DNA from: Candidatus Thiodictyon syntrophicum
Lineage (GTDB): Bacteria > Pseudomonadota > Gammaproteobacteria > Chromatiales > Chromatiaceae
Direction of reading: 5' to 3'
Assembly: GCF_002813775.1 (NCBI RefSeq)
Contig: NZ_CP020370.1
Span: forward strand, 5,853,501-5,917,500
Length of the DNA stretch: 64,000 nucleotides
A model generated the notes under the pieces. The model did not search any database. It saw nothing but the letters and a program-made list of their open reading frames with translations, and was not told where the DNA came from. Below are positions 1 through 7,976 of the stretch, one piece after another; the first letter of the stretch is position 1, and every line of letters starts with the position of its first letter. The position numbers and the translations under genes are program-made.

Positions 1-1508
1 GGGGTCATCTCCCAGGTACGCCGATGGATCGGCCGCCCCGGCAGGCGACGATAGCCGTTGTGTGCGGCTGCCACCCGCTGAGCCGGAACCACGGGCATAC
101 CGCCCGGCACCGTGCAAGCGCAGGCCGGCACGCACTCCACCGAGATAGCGAAGGGCCGGGCACGGCGGGCGACGCGGAAGCCCCCCCAGACTTCGCTCGA
201 ATCGGCGTGGTCGATCTGCACCGTACTGTGCGCGGCCGTTCCGCGCTCGGCCAGGCGCTCGGGGCCAGTACCGTAGCGGGAGGTGCCGCCGTTGACGATG
301 ACCCGCCGGCCGAACAGCGACAGTTCAAAGGACAGGGTATCGGCGTGGGCATGACCAGGGAGATAGTCCGGGCCGATGGGGGCGACGTCCAAGAGCGCGA
401 CGGCGGGACCGGCCTCCAGGCGAACATAACCGGAGTCCCGCAGCCAGACTGGCGCCTGGGCCCGGGGTGCCGCGAACTCCGGCGGGCCATCGAGGGCCGC
501 GGGCCCGGGCCCCAGCGCCAGGAAGGGTGAGCTGGCCGGCCCGGTGCCCTCCCCCCCGACGGTACCCGGCCCCACAGGGACCCCCAGACGCCCGGCGTAT
601 TCGATCAGCGCCCCCAGGGTGGGCGCGATGCCCAAGGCGGCGTCGTTGAAGAAGCCGATCCCGCCGTCGGGGTGGCACATGACCCCCAGCCAGCCCAGCA
701 TGGCGGCGGCCTTCTCGCGGCAGAGCGCCAGGTCGTCCGGGGCCAGGGTCCCCGGAAAGGTACCGGCCAGGTTGATCAGGTCCAGCACATCCTCCAGCAG
801 GATGGCGTGGTACATGGGACTGCGCTCGAAGTGGCCACCGTCCGGCAGGACCTGCTCGCGCAGTTCGCGCGCCAGCAGCCACTGGCCCAGCGCCAGCCAT
901 CGGTCCGCCTGCGCCCCAACGAAAAAGGCCCCGGCATAGACCAGGGCCTTGGCGTTGGCAAAGAGGTGATTGCCGAGCAGATGATATTCCAGCCGTCGGC
1001 GCAGCCAGCGGACCTGCACCGCCAGGCTCTGCACAGACTCCGGCGGCAGGTCATTCCCCGCCAAGGCCCACTTCACCCAATTCAGGATCCGCAGCGACGT
1101 CGGATAGGGCTCCCAGCCATTGCCGACTGCCGGCGGGTTCTCCGCCACCCACCGCCGCAGCAGCGCCCGGTGCCACTGCGCCCGCACCAGGGGGCCGGTA
1201 TCGCCGCCGGCACCCAACTCATCGAAATAATGCAGGTTGTAGAGCCAGAGCTTGTCGCGGGCCGGATCGTTCCAGGCACCTGGGCCGGTTGCCTCATGGG
1301 TTTCATTGAGGAAACGGAAGGTGGCAGGCCCCAGCATCCTGTCCTGTCTTGCCGGCGGCCTCTCCCAATGACCGGCGACCAGGCGTAGCCCGGGCGCGGG
1401 GCGCAGATCAGGCGTTGGGCGGTAGAGCCGGAACCACAGCCGACCATAGAGCTGGACCGGACGCAGATAGCGCAGGGTGTGCCAATAGCGGCTGAAGGCC
1501 TTGATCAT
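1..1508 (-). CDS. heparinase II/III-family polysaccharide lyase-like protein (partial, runs off left edge)
   Basis: The minus-strand frame is open from an ATG at 1508 to the window edge (about 502 codons; the family is usually 550-650 aa). The N-terminus (RYWHTLRYLRPVQLYGRLW) is the signature start of heparinase II/III N-terminal domains in EPS clusters. Around residues 383-397 it has the GHAHADTLSFEL segment of the heparinase II/III beta-sandwich domain. Family members cleave uronic-acid polysaccharides by beta-elimination; in EPS loci the substrate is usually unknown. No signal peptide is evident. Oddity: the start codon and first four codons (MIKA) are the terminus of a palindromic repeat (1497-1630), so the repeat has supplied the translation start. 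The C-terminus lies outside the window. Confidence 0.85.
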   Translation of the reverse strand, partial: MIKAFSRYWHTLRYLRPVQLYGRLWFRLYRPTPDLRPAPGLRLVAGHWERPPARQDRMLGPATFRFLNETHEATGPGAWNDPARDKLWLYNLHYFDELGAGGDTGPLVRAQWHRALLRRWVAENPPAVGNGWEPYPTSLRILNWVKWALAGNDLPPESVQSLAVQVRWLRRRLEYHLLGNHLFANAKALVYAGAFFVGAQADRWLALGQWLLARELREQVLPDGGHFERSPMYHAILLEDVLDLINLAGTFPGTLAPDDLALCREKAAAMLGWLGVMCHPDGGIGFFNDAALGIAPTLGALIEYAGRLGVPVGPGTVGGEGTGPASSPFLALGPGPAALDGPPEFAAPRAQAPVWLRDSGYVRLEAGPAVALLDVAPIGPDYLPGHAHADTLSFELSLFGRRVIVNGGTSRYGTGPERLAERGTAAHSTVQIDHADSSEVWGGFRVARRARPFAISVECVPACACTVPGGMPVVPAQRVAAAHNGYRRLPGRPIHRRTWEMT

Positions 1509-1630
1509 AACTGCGACCGGTGGCGATCGGTCCGCACAGCGGACCCTGCGGCAAAGCCGCGCTCCGTAGGGTCCGCTGTGCGGACCAACGGCCTCGCGAC
1601 GAGGTCAGTGGCCAAGTGATAACCAAGGCC
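1497..1630. repeat. composite palindromic element, core type A (GGTCCGCACAGCGGACC)
   Basis: It begins GGCCTTGATCATAA and ends AACCAAGGCC. The inner inverted arms GGTCCGCACAGCGGACC and GGTCCGCTGTGCGGACC enclose a short GC-rich loop. The left end overlaps the first codons of the heparinase-like gene. Same family as 4264-4407 and 16654-16797. Confidence 0.85.
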
Positions 1631-1644
1631 GCGGCTGAACATCC

Positions 1645-2877
1645 CTAACCCCGCCCGGCAACAGTCGTCAAGACGCCCAGCATCTTCGCCGCCAGCCCCC
1701 TGCGGTCATAGCGCGGCGCGGCAGCCAGGCAATGACTGCGCAACTGCCGATACAACGCCTGATCCTGGGCCAGGCGCAGCAGGCCATCGCACAGGGCCTG
1801 GGCGTTCTCGGGCTCAAACACCAGGCCAACCCCCTCGCGCTCGACGATCCCGGCGGACTCGCCCGCCACGCCGTGCAGCACCGGGATCCCCACCCCCATG
1901 CACTCGAACAGCTTGGACGGGATCACCTGGGTGAAATTATCGGCCTTTCTCAGATGGATGATCGCGACATCCAGCAACGACCAGTAGCGCGGCACATCGG
2001 CCTTGGGCACCGTATCCAAGAACAGCACGTTGTCCAGCCCCATGCGCTGCGCGCGGGCCTTCAGCGCCTGCTTCTGCGCCCCATCGCCCAGCAGCACGAA
2101 GCGCACCCGGACCCCCTGCGGCCGTGCGCGCATCAGCGCGGCCGCCTCCAGCACCGTCTCCAGCGCATGGGCCATACCGTGGGTGCCGATATAGCCGGCA
2201 ACGAATTGATCCGTCAGCCCCAGCCGTTGCGCCAACTGCGGATCGCGCGCCATCGGCCGGAAGCGCGACAGGTCGACACCATTGGTAACCACATGGACCT
2301 TGTCGCCGTCGATGCCCCGGGCGATCAGATTGCGGCGAAAAGACTCAGTCACCGCCACCACCGCTGTTGCCCGCCGATAGAGAAACAGCTCCAGGCGCTC
2401 CAGCAACCGCAGGGCCGCCGAATCCTTCATCGCCCCCACCGTCTTGATCGACTCCGGCCAAAGGTCACGCAACTCGAAGACGAACGGCCGCCACTTGAAC
2501 ACGGACAGCATCCAGGCCGCACAGTTCGTGAAAAACTGCGGCGAGGTGCCGACGATGACATCCGGCCTGGGCAACCACAGACCCGCAATGAACCCGGTCA
2601 CCATGAACGACAGATAGTCCAGCGTCCGCAGTGCAAAGCCCGCGTTAGCGGCAATATAGGTCCACACCCGCACCACTTGGATTCCGTCCATGGTCTCACG
2701 CTGCCAGGGCCGGTTCCGGTAACCAGGAAAGACCTTGCCCCTGGGGAAATTCGGTACATTGGCGATCACTGTTACCCGGTGGCCGGCCTGCACCCATTCG
2801 CGGCAATGCTCGAAGGTCCGCGAGGCCGGGGCGTTGACCTCCGGTGGAAAGTTATCGGTCAAGAATAAGATATGCAC
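1645..2877 (-). CDS. GT4 glycosyltransferase, WbuB/WcaI-like
   Basis: 410 aa GT-B fold transferase that would add a sugar from a nucleotide donor to a lipid-linked glycan at the cytoplasmic face of the inner membrane. The N-terminal domain opens HILFLTDNFPPE with the acceptor-side motif ELRDLWPES near residue 140. The C-terminal GT4 domain has FECMGVGIPVLHG (E-x7-E type donor-binding region) near residue 330. I choose the GTG at 2877 rather than the upstream TTG at 2892 because AAAGGA lies a few bases before the GTG and the protein then starts directly at the first beta strand. It lies downstream of wecB, a common pairing in which this transferase family adds HexNAc-derived sugars. The exact sugar is not knowable from sequence. 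Confidence 0.9.
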   Translation of the reverse strand: MHILFLTDNFPPEVNAPASRTFEHCREWVQAGHRVTVIANVPNFPRGKVFPGYRNRPWQRETMDGIQVVRVWTYIAANAGFALRTLDYLSFMVTGFIAGLWLPRPDVIVGTSPQFFTNCAAWMLSVFKWRPFVFELRDLWPESIKTVGAMKDSAALRLLERLELFLYRRATAVVAVTESFRRNLIARGIDGDKVHVVTNGVDLSRFRPMARDPQLAQRLGLTDQFVAGYIGTHGMAHALETVLEAAALMRARPQGVRVRFVLLGDGAQKQALKARAQRMGLDNVLFLDTVPKADVPRYWSLLDVAIIHLRKADNFTQVIPSKLFECMGVGIPVLHGVAGESAGIVEREGVGLVFEPENAQALCDGLLRLAQDQALYRQLRSHCLAAAPRYDRRGLAAKMLGVLTTVAGRG

Positions 2878-2904
2878 ACAAGGTCCTTTCAACCTAGAAA
2901 GAGC

Positions 2905-2965
2905 AGTCAGCCGTCAGCCGTCAGCTATCAGGCGAACACGGACCGCTGATAGCTGAAAGCTCTTT
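2905..2965. repeat. heptanucleotide repeat (CTGACGG/CTGACAG family), inverted pair
   Basis: Short run of GTCAGCC/GTCAGCT units followed by an inverted GCTGATAGCTGAAAGCTC segment, between wecB and the GT4 gene. The same heptad occurs at 4137-4165, 4408-4466 and at the borders of the duplicated MarR_EPS region (59681, 61779). It can fold into a hairpin but has no T-run, so I do not call it a terminator. Confidence 0.6.
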
Positions 2966-3002
2966 TTGGGGCCAAGACCGGAACTCAACCCGAGAGCGCC
3001 CC

Positions 3003-4103
3003 TTAGCACTGAGCCCCGAGCACCTGTTCAAGCCCCACGACGATCCGCTCCCCCGCTCGCCCATCCCACAGTTGCGGTATCCCACCCGGCTGCCAGTCCC
3101 CGGCAAACAGCCGATCGAGCGCCGGCCCGAGCTTGGCGGGATCGCTACCAATCAGCGCATTGGTCCCCATACTGACCGTCTCCGGCCGCTCCGTAGTGTC
3201 CCGCAGCGTCATGCAAGGCACCCCCAGCACCGTGGTCTCCTCTGTGATGCCACCAGAGTCGGTGATCACCGCCTTGGCGTGCCTGACCAGGTAATTGAAT
3301 TCCAGGTACGGCTGAGGCTCCACCAGATGCAGGCTCCCGGGCAGGTCGGTCAGGTCGCCCAGCGTCTTGGCGGTGCGCGGGTGCACCGGGAAGATCACCG
3401 GCAGGCCGCGCGTCCCTGCGCCGATGGCGGCCAGCATCCGCGCCAGCGCCGCGCCCTCGTCCACGTTCGCCGGGCGGTGCAGGGTCACGACGAAATACTC
3501 GCCTGCCCGCAACCCCAGGTCATCCCAGAACGGCGGCGGGCGCAGTCGGTCCAGGTTGGCCAGCAAGCTGTCGATCATGGTATTGCCGACGAAGAAGATC
3601 CGCTCATCCCCGACCCCGGTCTTGCGCAGATTGGCGTTGGCAAACTCACTGGTGGTGAAGAACCAGTTGGTGATGGCGTCCGTCACCATCCGGTTGATCT
3701 CCTCCGGCATGGTCCAATCACCGGAGCGGATGCCGCCCTCCACATGCGCCACCGGGATGCACAGCTTCTGCGCCGCAATGGCGCAGGCCATGGTCGAGGT
3801 CACGTCCCCCACCACCAGACAGAGCTTGGATGGTGCCCCCAGCAGCAGCCGCTCATAGCCGGTCATGATCGCCGCCGTCTGCTCCGCCTGGGTACCGGAA
3901 CCGACCTCCAGGTTCACATCCGGCGCCGGAATACCCAACTGGAGAAAAAAATCGCCCGACAGGCGGGCGTCATAGTGCTGGCCGGTATGTACCAGGCGGT
4001 ATCGCAATGGGCTGCCGGCTGCCTTCCGTGCCTCCAAGGCCCGGATGATCGGCGCGATCTTCATGAAATTCGGGCGGGCGCCGGCAATGATATCGATGAG
4101 CAT
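3003..4103 (-). CDS. wecB: UDP-N-acetylglucosamine 2-epimerase (non-hydrolysing)
   Basis: 366 aa, the usual length for WecB/MnaA, which interconverts UDP-GlcNAc and UDP-ManNAc in the cytoplasm. Visible family signatures: the nucleotide-binding start GARPNFMK (residues 8-15), VVGDVTST near 97, HVEGGIRSGDWTMPEEINR near 120 (catalytic acidic residues), VTLHRPANVD near 210 and TDSGGITEE near 285. GARP instead of the classic GTRP is a common variant. Neighbours are a two-domain oxidoreductase upstream and a GT4 downstream, so UDP-ManNAc probably feeds this glycan. AAGG about ten bases before the ATG is a modest ribosome site. Confidence 0.93.
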   Translation of the reverse strand: MLIDIIAGARPNFMKIAPIIRALEARKAAGSPLRYRLVHTGQHYDARLSGDFFLQLGIPAPDVNLEVGSGTQAEQTAAIMTGYERLLLGAPSKLCLVVGDVTSTMACAIAAQKLCIPVAHVEGGIRSGDWTMPEEINRMVTDAITNWFFTTSEFANANLRKTGVGDERIFFVGNTMIDSLLANLDRLRPPPFWDDLGLRAGEYFVVTLHRPANVDEGAALARMLAAIGAGTRGLPVIFPVHPRTAKTLGDLTDLPGSLHLVEPQPYLEFNYLVRHAKAVITDSGGITEETTVLGVPCMTLRDTTERPETVSMGTNALIGSDPAKLGPALDRLFAGDWQPGGIPQLWDGRAGERIVVGLEQVLGAQC

Positions 4104-4136
4104 GCTGAGGACCTTGACTCTTAACCCTGGAAAGCG

Positions 4137-4263
4137 TCTTTCAGCTGTCAGCTTTCAGCTTTGCGTTTCAAACGTTTCTGACCACCCGGCGCATCACCTG
4201 TCGCGTGGGTGCCTGCGGCTCCAAGACGGCTGGTAAGATGCTGATGCACTTATGACTGAAGGC
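4137..4263. repeat. CTGACGG-type heptads plus a 50-bp dispersed repeat
   Basis: First come GCTGTCAGCTTTCAGC heptads (4137-4165). Then 4173-4222 carries a segment (CGTTTCTGACCACCCGGCGC...) found again almost unchanged at 11356-11405. No gene is visible. Confidence 0.6.
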
Positions 4264-4407
4264 GGCCTTGATCATAATTCCGGCCACCCTGCTGGACGGG
4301 AGGTCGCTGGTCCGCACAGCGGACCCTACGGGCGCGGGGCCGTAGGGTCCGCTGTGCGGACCAAAGACATGGCCGTTGGCTGATGGGCCGGGATTATGAT
4401 CAAGGCC
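4264..4407. repeat. composite palindromic element, core A; inverted twin of 16654-16797
   Basis: 144 bp. Starts GGCCTTGATCATAATTCCGG and ends with the inverted form CCGGGATTATGATCAAGGCC. The core arms are GGTCCGCACAGCGGACC and its complement. The asymmetric spacers show that the reverse complement of this copy is nearly identical to 16654-16797, so the two copies are inverted repeats about 12 kb apart. Confidence 0.9.
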
Positions 4408-4466
4408 GCTGACGGCTTACGGCTGACGGCTGACGGCTGACAGCTGACAGCTGACAGCTCTTTCCA
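4408..4466. repeat. CTGACGG/CTGACAG heptanucleotide tandem repeat
   Basis: About seven tandem 7-bp units (GCTGACG, GCTGACA) directly after the palindrome and just 3' of the two-domain oxidoreductase gene. Confidence 0.7.
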
Positions 4467-4515
4467 GGTTCAGTGGGTATCTCCCTGGAAAACATTCACT
4501 GATCGATTGTACAGA

Positions 4516-6846
4516 TCATACGGGCTTCGCGAGCTCGATCGTCACCCGGCTCACCTCCAGAATCTCCTCCACCGGAATCGGCGCCGGCCCGCCCGTGCGC
4601 AGGGCCTGCACAAAGGCCGCCACGCAGGCGCGCTGACCCTTGTCCTGGCGCCACAGGTTCAGCTTCTTGAACCCGGGCCAACCGAAGCCGGTCAGGCGGC
4701 GGAAGTTGTCGAGTTGCAGCACCCGCCCGGCGGCAAAGACCTCCAGGCGCTCCTTCGGAAACGCCTTGCTGCCGTTGGCCAGATAGTGGACGGTGCCGAT
4801 CGAGCCATCGGCAAAGCCGAGCTGCAGGCTCACCGTATCGCCCGTAGCCGACGCCATCCCGATCCGCGCATGCTGGGCGATCGGCGCCCCCGCCAGGAAC
4901 CGCAGCAGATCGATGAAGTGGCAGGCCTCGCCGAGGATCCGCCCCCCGCCTACCGCCGGGTCCTGGGTCCAGTGCCCCGCCGGGATTGTACCCGCGTTGA
5001 CCGTCATCACGAACGCCTTCGGCCCCGTCACGCCGGCCAGCAGCGCCCTGATCTTCTGCACCTGCGGCGCAAAGCGGCGGTTAAAGCCGACCATCAGCAA
5101 GAGTTTCTGGCTCCCACGCTCCAGCGTGGGAGCAAGCGCAGACGCTCCAGCGTCCAGTCCCCCCTCGGGACGCGGAGCGTCCGCACGACACTCCCACGCA
5201 GAGCGTGTGAGCGAGGGCGCAAGCGCTGTCTCGATCCGCCCAAGCTCCTCCAGCGTCAAGCACAGCGGCTTCTCCACAAACACCGCCTTCCCCGCCGCCA
5301 GCCCCTGCAACACCAGCCGCGCATGACTGTCGTGCCGCGTCGTAATCACCAGCGCATCTGATTCGGCATCGGCGAACAGCGACTCCGTGTCCGTCGTGGT
5401 GCGCAAGAAGCCGAACTTGCGCCCCGCATGCACCCCGCTCACCCCCCCACTGGAGGCCACCGACACCAGTCGCGCCCCGGCCGCCTTGAACGCGGGGATC
5501 AACACCCCTGTCGCATAGTTCCCAGCCCCGATGAAGCTGACCGCCGCCCTCTGGCTCCCACGCTCCAGCGTGGGAGCAAGCGCGGACGCTCCAGCGTCCA
5601 GCCCACCGTCGGGACGCAGAGCGTCCGCACGACACTCCCACGCAGAGCGTGGGAGCGAGAAGGAAGCCGAGCCTGGGAGCGAGAAGGAAGCAGAGCATGG
5701 GAGCGAAAAGGAACGCTCCCGCAGCCGCGCGTCATCCCCCCCGGGATACTCCAACAGGATCCCCAGCGACGGCTCAGCCCCGCCCACCACCGCATAGGCG
5801 CGCTCCGCGTCCGCCAAGGCGAACCGATGCGACACCAGCGGCCCCACATCCAGCCGCCCATCGGCCAACATATCCAGCACCGCCTCGAAATTGCGCTGCT
5901 CGGTCCAGCGTACGAAGCCGATCGGATAGTCCTGCCCCTGCTCCTCGTACAACGGATCGTAGCGCCCCGGCCCATAGGAGCAGGAGACCTGAAAGCTCAG
6001 CTCCTTCTCGTAGAAATCCGCCCTGGAAAGCTCCAGCCCCACCACCCCGACCAACACGATCCGCCCGCGCCGCCGACACATCAGCGCCGCCTGATGCACC
6101 GGCTCATTACTGCGCGTCGCCGCCGTAATGATCACCGCATCCACCCCGCGCCCGCGCGCGAAGGTCGCGGCCACCGCCACCGGGTCCTGCCCCGCCGCCA
6201 GGTCCACCGTCTCGGCACCGAATTGGCGCGCCAACGCCAGCTTGGCCGGGTCCAGGTCGATCCCCAACACCCGGCAGCCATGGGCACGCAGCAGTTGCAC
6301 CGTCATCAGCCCGATCAACCCGAGCCCGGTCACCACCACCGCCTCACCCAGGGTGGGCGCCGCCAGCCGGATGCCCTGCAAGGCGATGGCCCCGATCACG
6401 GTAAAGGCCGCCGCCTCGTCCCCCACGCCATCCGGGACCCGGGCGCAGAGGTTCACCGGTACGCTCACCATCTCCGCATGGCGGCCGTTGGACGCCACCC
6501 GGTCACCCACCGCAAATCCCGCTACCCCCGCACCCAGCTCTGCCACCACCCCGACGTTGCAATAGCCCAGCGGCAACGGCTGCTCCAGCTTGTTGCGCAC
6601 CGCCTCCAGGGTCGGCACCAGACCATCGGTGCGCACCTTCTCCAACACCTGCCGCACCTTCTCCGGCTGCTGGCGCGCCTTCTCCAGTGGATTGGCCTTA
6701 CCGAAGTCCACCAACATCCGCTCAGTCCCGGCGGAGATCAGCGTACAAGACGTGCGGATCAACAGCGCCCCGCGACCCACCCGCGGACAGGGCACCTCGG
6801 CCAGCTCAGTACGGCCATCCTTAAGATTCTGCAGAATTTGTTTCAA
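4516..6846 (-). CDS. two-domain oxidoreductase: zinc-type alcohol dehydrogenase + Gfo/Idh/MocA, with two in-frame repeat insertions
   Basis: 776 aa. Residues 1-365 are an MDR-type dehydrogenase (RTSCTLISAGTERMLV near 30; Rossmann VVVTGLGLIGL near 175). Roughly residues 440-776 are a Gfo/Idh/MocA NAD-dependent oxidoreductase (FIGAGNYATGVLIPAF; EKPLCLTLEEL with the probable catalytic lysine; VGFNRRFAP). This bi-domain family is typical of EPS loci with heparinase, WecB and WbuB-like transferase, but its substrate is unknown. The start is the TTG at 6846, where the protein begins LKQILQNLKDG like its relatives; the upstream open stretch belongs to a nuclease remnant. Oddity: palindromic elements are read through in frame at residues about 370-432 (inter-domain linker) and 541-580 (inside the second domain), giving ...RSAWECRADA...LERGSQ peptides. 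The gene otherwise looks intact. Confidence 0.9.
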   Translation of the reverse strand: MKQILQNLKDGRTELAEVPCPRVGRGALLIRTSCTLISAGTERMLVDFGKANPLEKARQQPEKVRQVLEKVRTDGLVPTLEAVRNKLEQPLPLGYCNVGVVAELGAGVAGFAVGDRVASNGRHAEMVSVPVNLCARVPDGVGDEAAAFTVIGAIALQGIRLAAPTLGEAVVVTGLGLIGLMTVQLLRAHGCRVLGIDLDPAKLALARQFGAETVDLAAGQDPVAVAATFARGRGVDAVIITAATRSNEPVHQAALMCRRRGRIVLVGVVGLELSRADFYEKELSFQVSCSYGPGRYDPLYEEQGQDYPIGFVRWTEQRNFEAVLDMLADGRLDVGPLVSHRFALADAERAYAVVGGAEPSLGILLEYPGGDDARLRERSFSLPCSASFSLPGSASFSLPRSAWECRADALRPDGGLDAGASALAPTLERGSQRAAVSFIGAGNYATGVLIPAFKAAGARLVSVASSGGVSGVHAGRKFGFLRTTTDTESLFADAESDALVITTRHDSHARLVLQGLAAGKAVFVEKPLCLTLEELGRIETALAPSLTRSAWECRADAPRPEGGLDAGASALAPTLERGSQKLLLMVGFNRRFAPQVQKIRALLAGVTGPKAFVMTVNAGTIPAGHWTQDPAVGGGRILGEACHFIDLLRFLAGAPIAQHARIGMASATGDTVSLQLGFADGSIGTVHYLANGSKAFPKERLEVFAAGRVLQLDNFRRLTGFGWPGFKKLNLWRQDKGQRACVAAFVQALRTGGPAPIPVEEILEVSRVTIELAKPV
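5101..5225. repeat. palindromic element (ERGS type) inserted in frame in the oxidoreductase gene
   Basis: Starts GGCTCCCACGCTCCAGCGTG and ends near ACGCAGAGCGTGTGAGCGAG. Inner inverted arms are GACGCTCCAGCGTCC and GGACGCGGAGCGTCC. In the host frame it encodes a CRADAPRPEGG...APTLERGSQ peptide between the EEL helix and the VGFNRRF strand of the Gfo/Idh domain. Confidence 0.85.
5550..5735. repeat. palindromic element (ERGS type) with three 24-bp tail units, in frame
   Basis: Same element as 5101-5225, with a tail of three near-identical 24-bp units (AGCGAGAAGGAAGC...TGGG). A length of 24 bp keeps frame and adds an 8-residue SFSLPxSA unit each time. It lies in the linker between the two enzyme domains. 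Confidence 0.85.
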
Positions 6847-6856
6847 GCTACAACTC

Positions 6857-6985
6857 AGATAAAATGATGGAGAACAGGTGTTTGTACGAGCTGTCGTGCG
6901 GCCTACCCGCCGGTTTGGCGGTCGCCCGAGCGGACGCGCGGACGCGCGGGATCGACGTTGGCGAGGGGATCGGGAAACCTTGATC
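6857..6985 (-). pseudogene. 5' remnant of an Rpn-like nuclease gene
   Basis: On the minus strand this encodes RATAKPAGRPHDSSYKHLFS. It matches the start of the intact Rpn-family gene at 9584-10681 (ATAQPAGAPHDGSYKHLFS) and then stops matching just before the oxidoreductase start. It is truncated at both ends, its left side joined directly to the oxidoreductase 5' region and its right side to a palindromic element. Confidence 0.7.
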
Positions 6986-7109
6986 ATACCGGCCACCCGT
7001 CGTCGCGGCGGCCCGTCGCGGCCGGGGGGCCGCTCCTACGGCGCGTAGGAGCAGCCCCCCGGCCGCGACGAGTGCCAGCCGGGTTCTGGCCAGATTCATG
7101 ATCAAGGCC
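6977..7109. repeat. composite palindromic element, core type B (GCGGCCGGGGGGCCGC)
   Basis: Ends AACCTTGATCAT and ATGATCAAGGCC. Core arms GCGGCCGGGGGGCCGCTCC and GGAGCAGCCCCCCGGCCGC around a GTAGG-type loop. The right end supplies an in-frame ATG to the truncated higB. Confidence 0.85.
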
Positions 7110-7235
7110 GGCGGGAACAACTACCGCGTCGTGGTCATCGTTCGCTACCGGGACGGTAAGATATTCGTTCGTTGGGTCATGACGCACCGGGAATACGATC
7201 ATTGGTGCAAACTGTACAAACAAGGCAAGGTGTAA
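7098..7235 (+). pseudogene. higB: truncated HigB-type toxin (C-terminal part), start supplied by a repeat
   Basis: 45 codons from an ATG that is the end of the palindromic element (MIKAGGNNYRVVV...). From NNYRVVVIVRY through VRWVMTHREYDHW it matches the C-terminal half of HigB (RelE-fold mRNA interferase; normal proteins end YRLVV...THAEYD). The N-terminal half is missing, so it is probably not an active toxin. It stops 5 bp before higA, as in intact higBA pairs. Confidence 0.7.
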
Positions 7236-7240
7236 CCAAG

Positions 7241-7665
7241 ATGACTGCTACCGCCTCTCTCGACCTCAAGGTGCTGCAACAGACTTGGGTCGCGTTCGAT
7301 CGCCTCGCCCACTTGCGTCCGATCCGTACCGAAGAAGAATACGACCGCACCATCGCGCTGCTGAACCACCTGCTGGACGTCGTCGGCGAGCAAGAAGAGC
7401 ACGAATTGTCAGGGCTCTCGATCTCGTCGGCGAACTGGTGAGCGACTACGATACGCACCATTTTGCTATTGAGGCATCGGAGGCCAAGGAGGTGCTGCGC
7501 TACCTGATGGAAGTACGCGGCCTGAAACAAAGCGATCTGGCTGAAATCGTGCCCCAGAGCAACCTGTCGGCCATTCTCGCCGGCAGGCGTAAGATCAGCG
7601 CAACACTTGCGGGAAAACTCGCCAAGTATTTCAGCATCAGCGCGACAGTTTTCATTCCGACCTAA
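7241..7665 (+). pseudogene. higA: HigA-type antitoxin gene with a one-base frameshift
   Basis: The first frame encodes an N-terminus typical of HigA (LAHLRPIRTEEEYDRTIALL, then LLDVVGEQEEHEL). At about 7411-7419 the match moves to the next frame (ALDLVGELVSDYD), continuing through a helix-turn-helix region (GLKQSDLAEIVPQSNLSAIL) to a normal end at 7665. A single missing base would explain this; sequencing error cannot be excluded. Intact HigA binds its own operator and neutralises HigB. Together with the truncated higB it is a decayed type II toxin-antitoxin locus. Confidence 0.75.
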
Positions 7666-7802
7666 GGGGATAGTTGCCGCCGCCCTTTACTTGTTCGCGG
7701 CCACTCGATCACCTCAGAATCGAGGCGGATCGTGATCCGTTCCTTGTTGCTCTTGATAATCGCCCCCCGCTGACTCCCTGAAAAATCGTACTCGTCGCGC
7801 AT
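7662..7802 (-). pseudogene. brnA: truncated BrnA-like antitoxin
   Basis: 46 codons starting MRDEYDFSGSQRG, then ERITIRLDSEVIEW, the hallmark N-terminus of BrnA ribbon-helix-helix antitoxins. The usual continuation (GGGNYQTLINEAL) appears only as GGGNYP in the neighbouring frame, so there is a frameshift and the C-terminal helix is gone. GAGG precedes the ATG. No BrnT toxin is found next to it. It overlaps the end of the higA relic tail to tail. Confidence 0.7.
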
Positions 7803-7857
7803 GTTGCTCACCCTCGCTCGTAGTGTCGGCGCTCGGCGGCCGTGGCGGGCGCTATTC

Positions 7858-7975
7858 TTGCTCCCACGCTCCAGCGTGGGAGCAAGCGCGGACGCTCCAG
7901 CGTCCAGTCCGCCGGTCGGGACGCAGAGCGTCCGCCAGACACTCCCACGCAGAGCGTGGAAGCGAGAGGGGGCCA
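7858..7975. repeat. palindromic element (ERGS type), intergenic copy
   Basis: Third copy of the element found inside the oxidoreductase gene: GCTCCCACGCTCCAGCGTGG ... ACGCAGAGCGTGG. It lies between the brnA relic and the DUF2887-like gene. Confidence 0.85.
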
Positions 7976-7976
7976 C

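Noticed and set aside
1408-1626. 72-codon minus-strand frame before the heparinase-like gene
   Set aside because: It is a different frame through the palindrome and gene start; the true frame begins at 1508 and matches the family.
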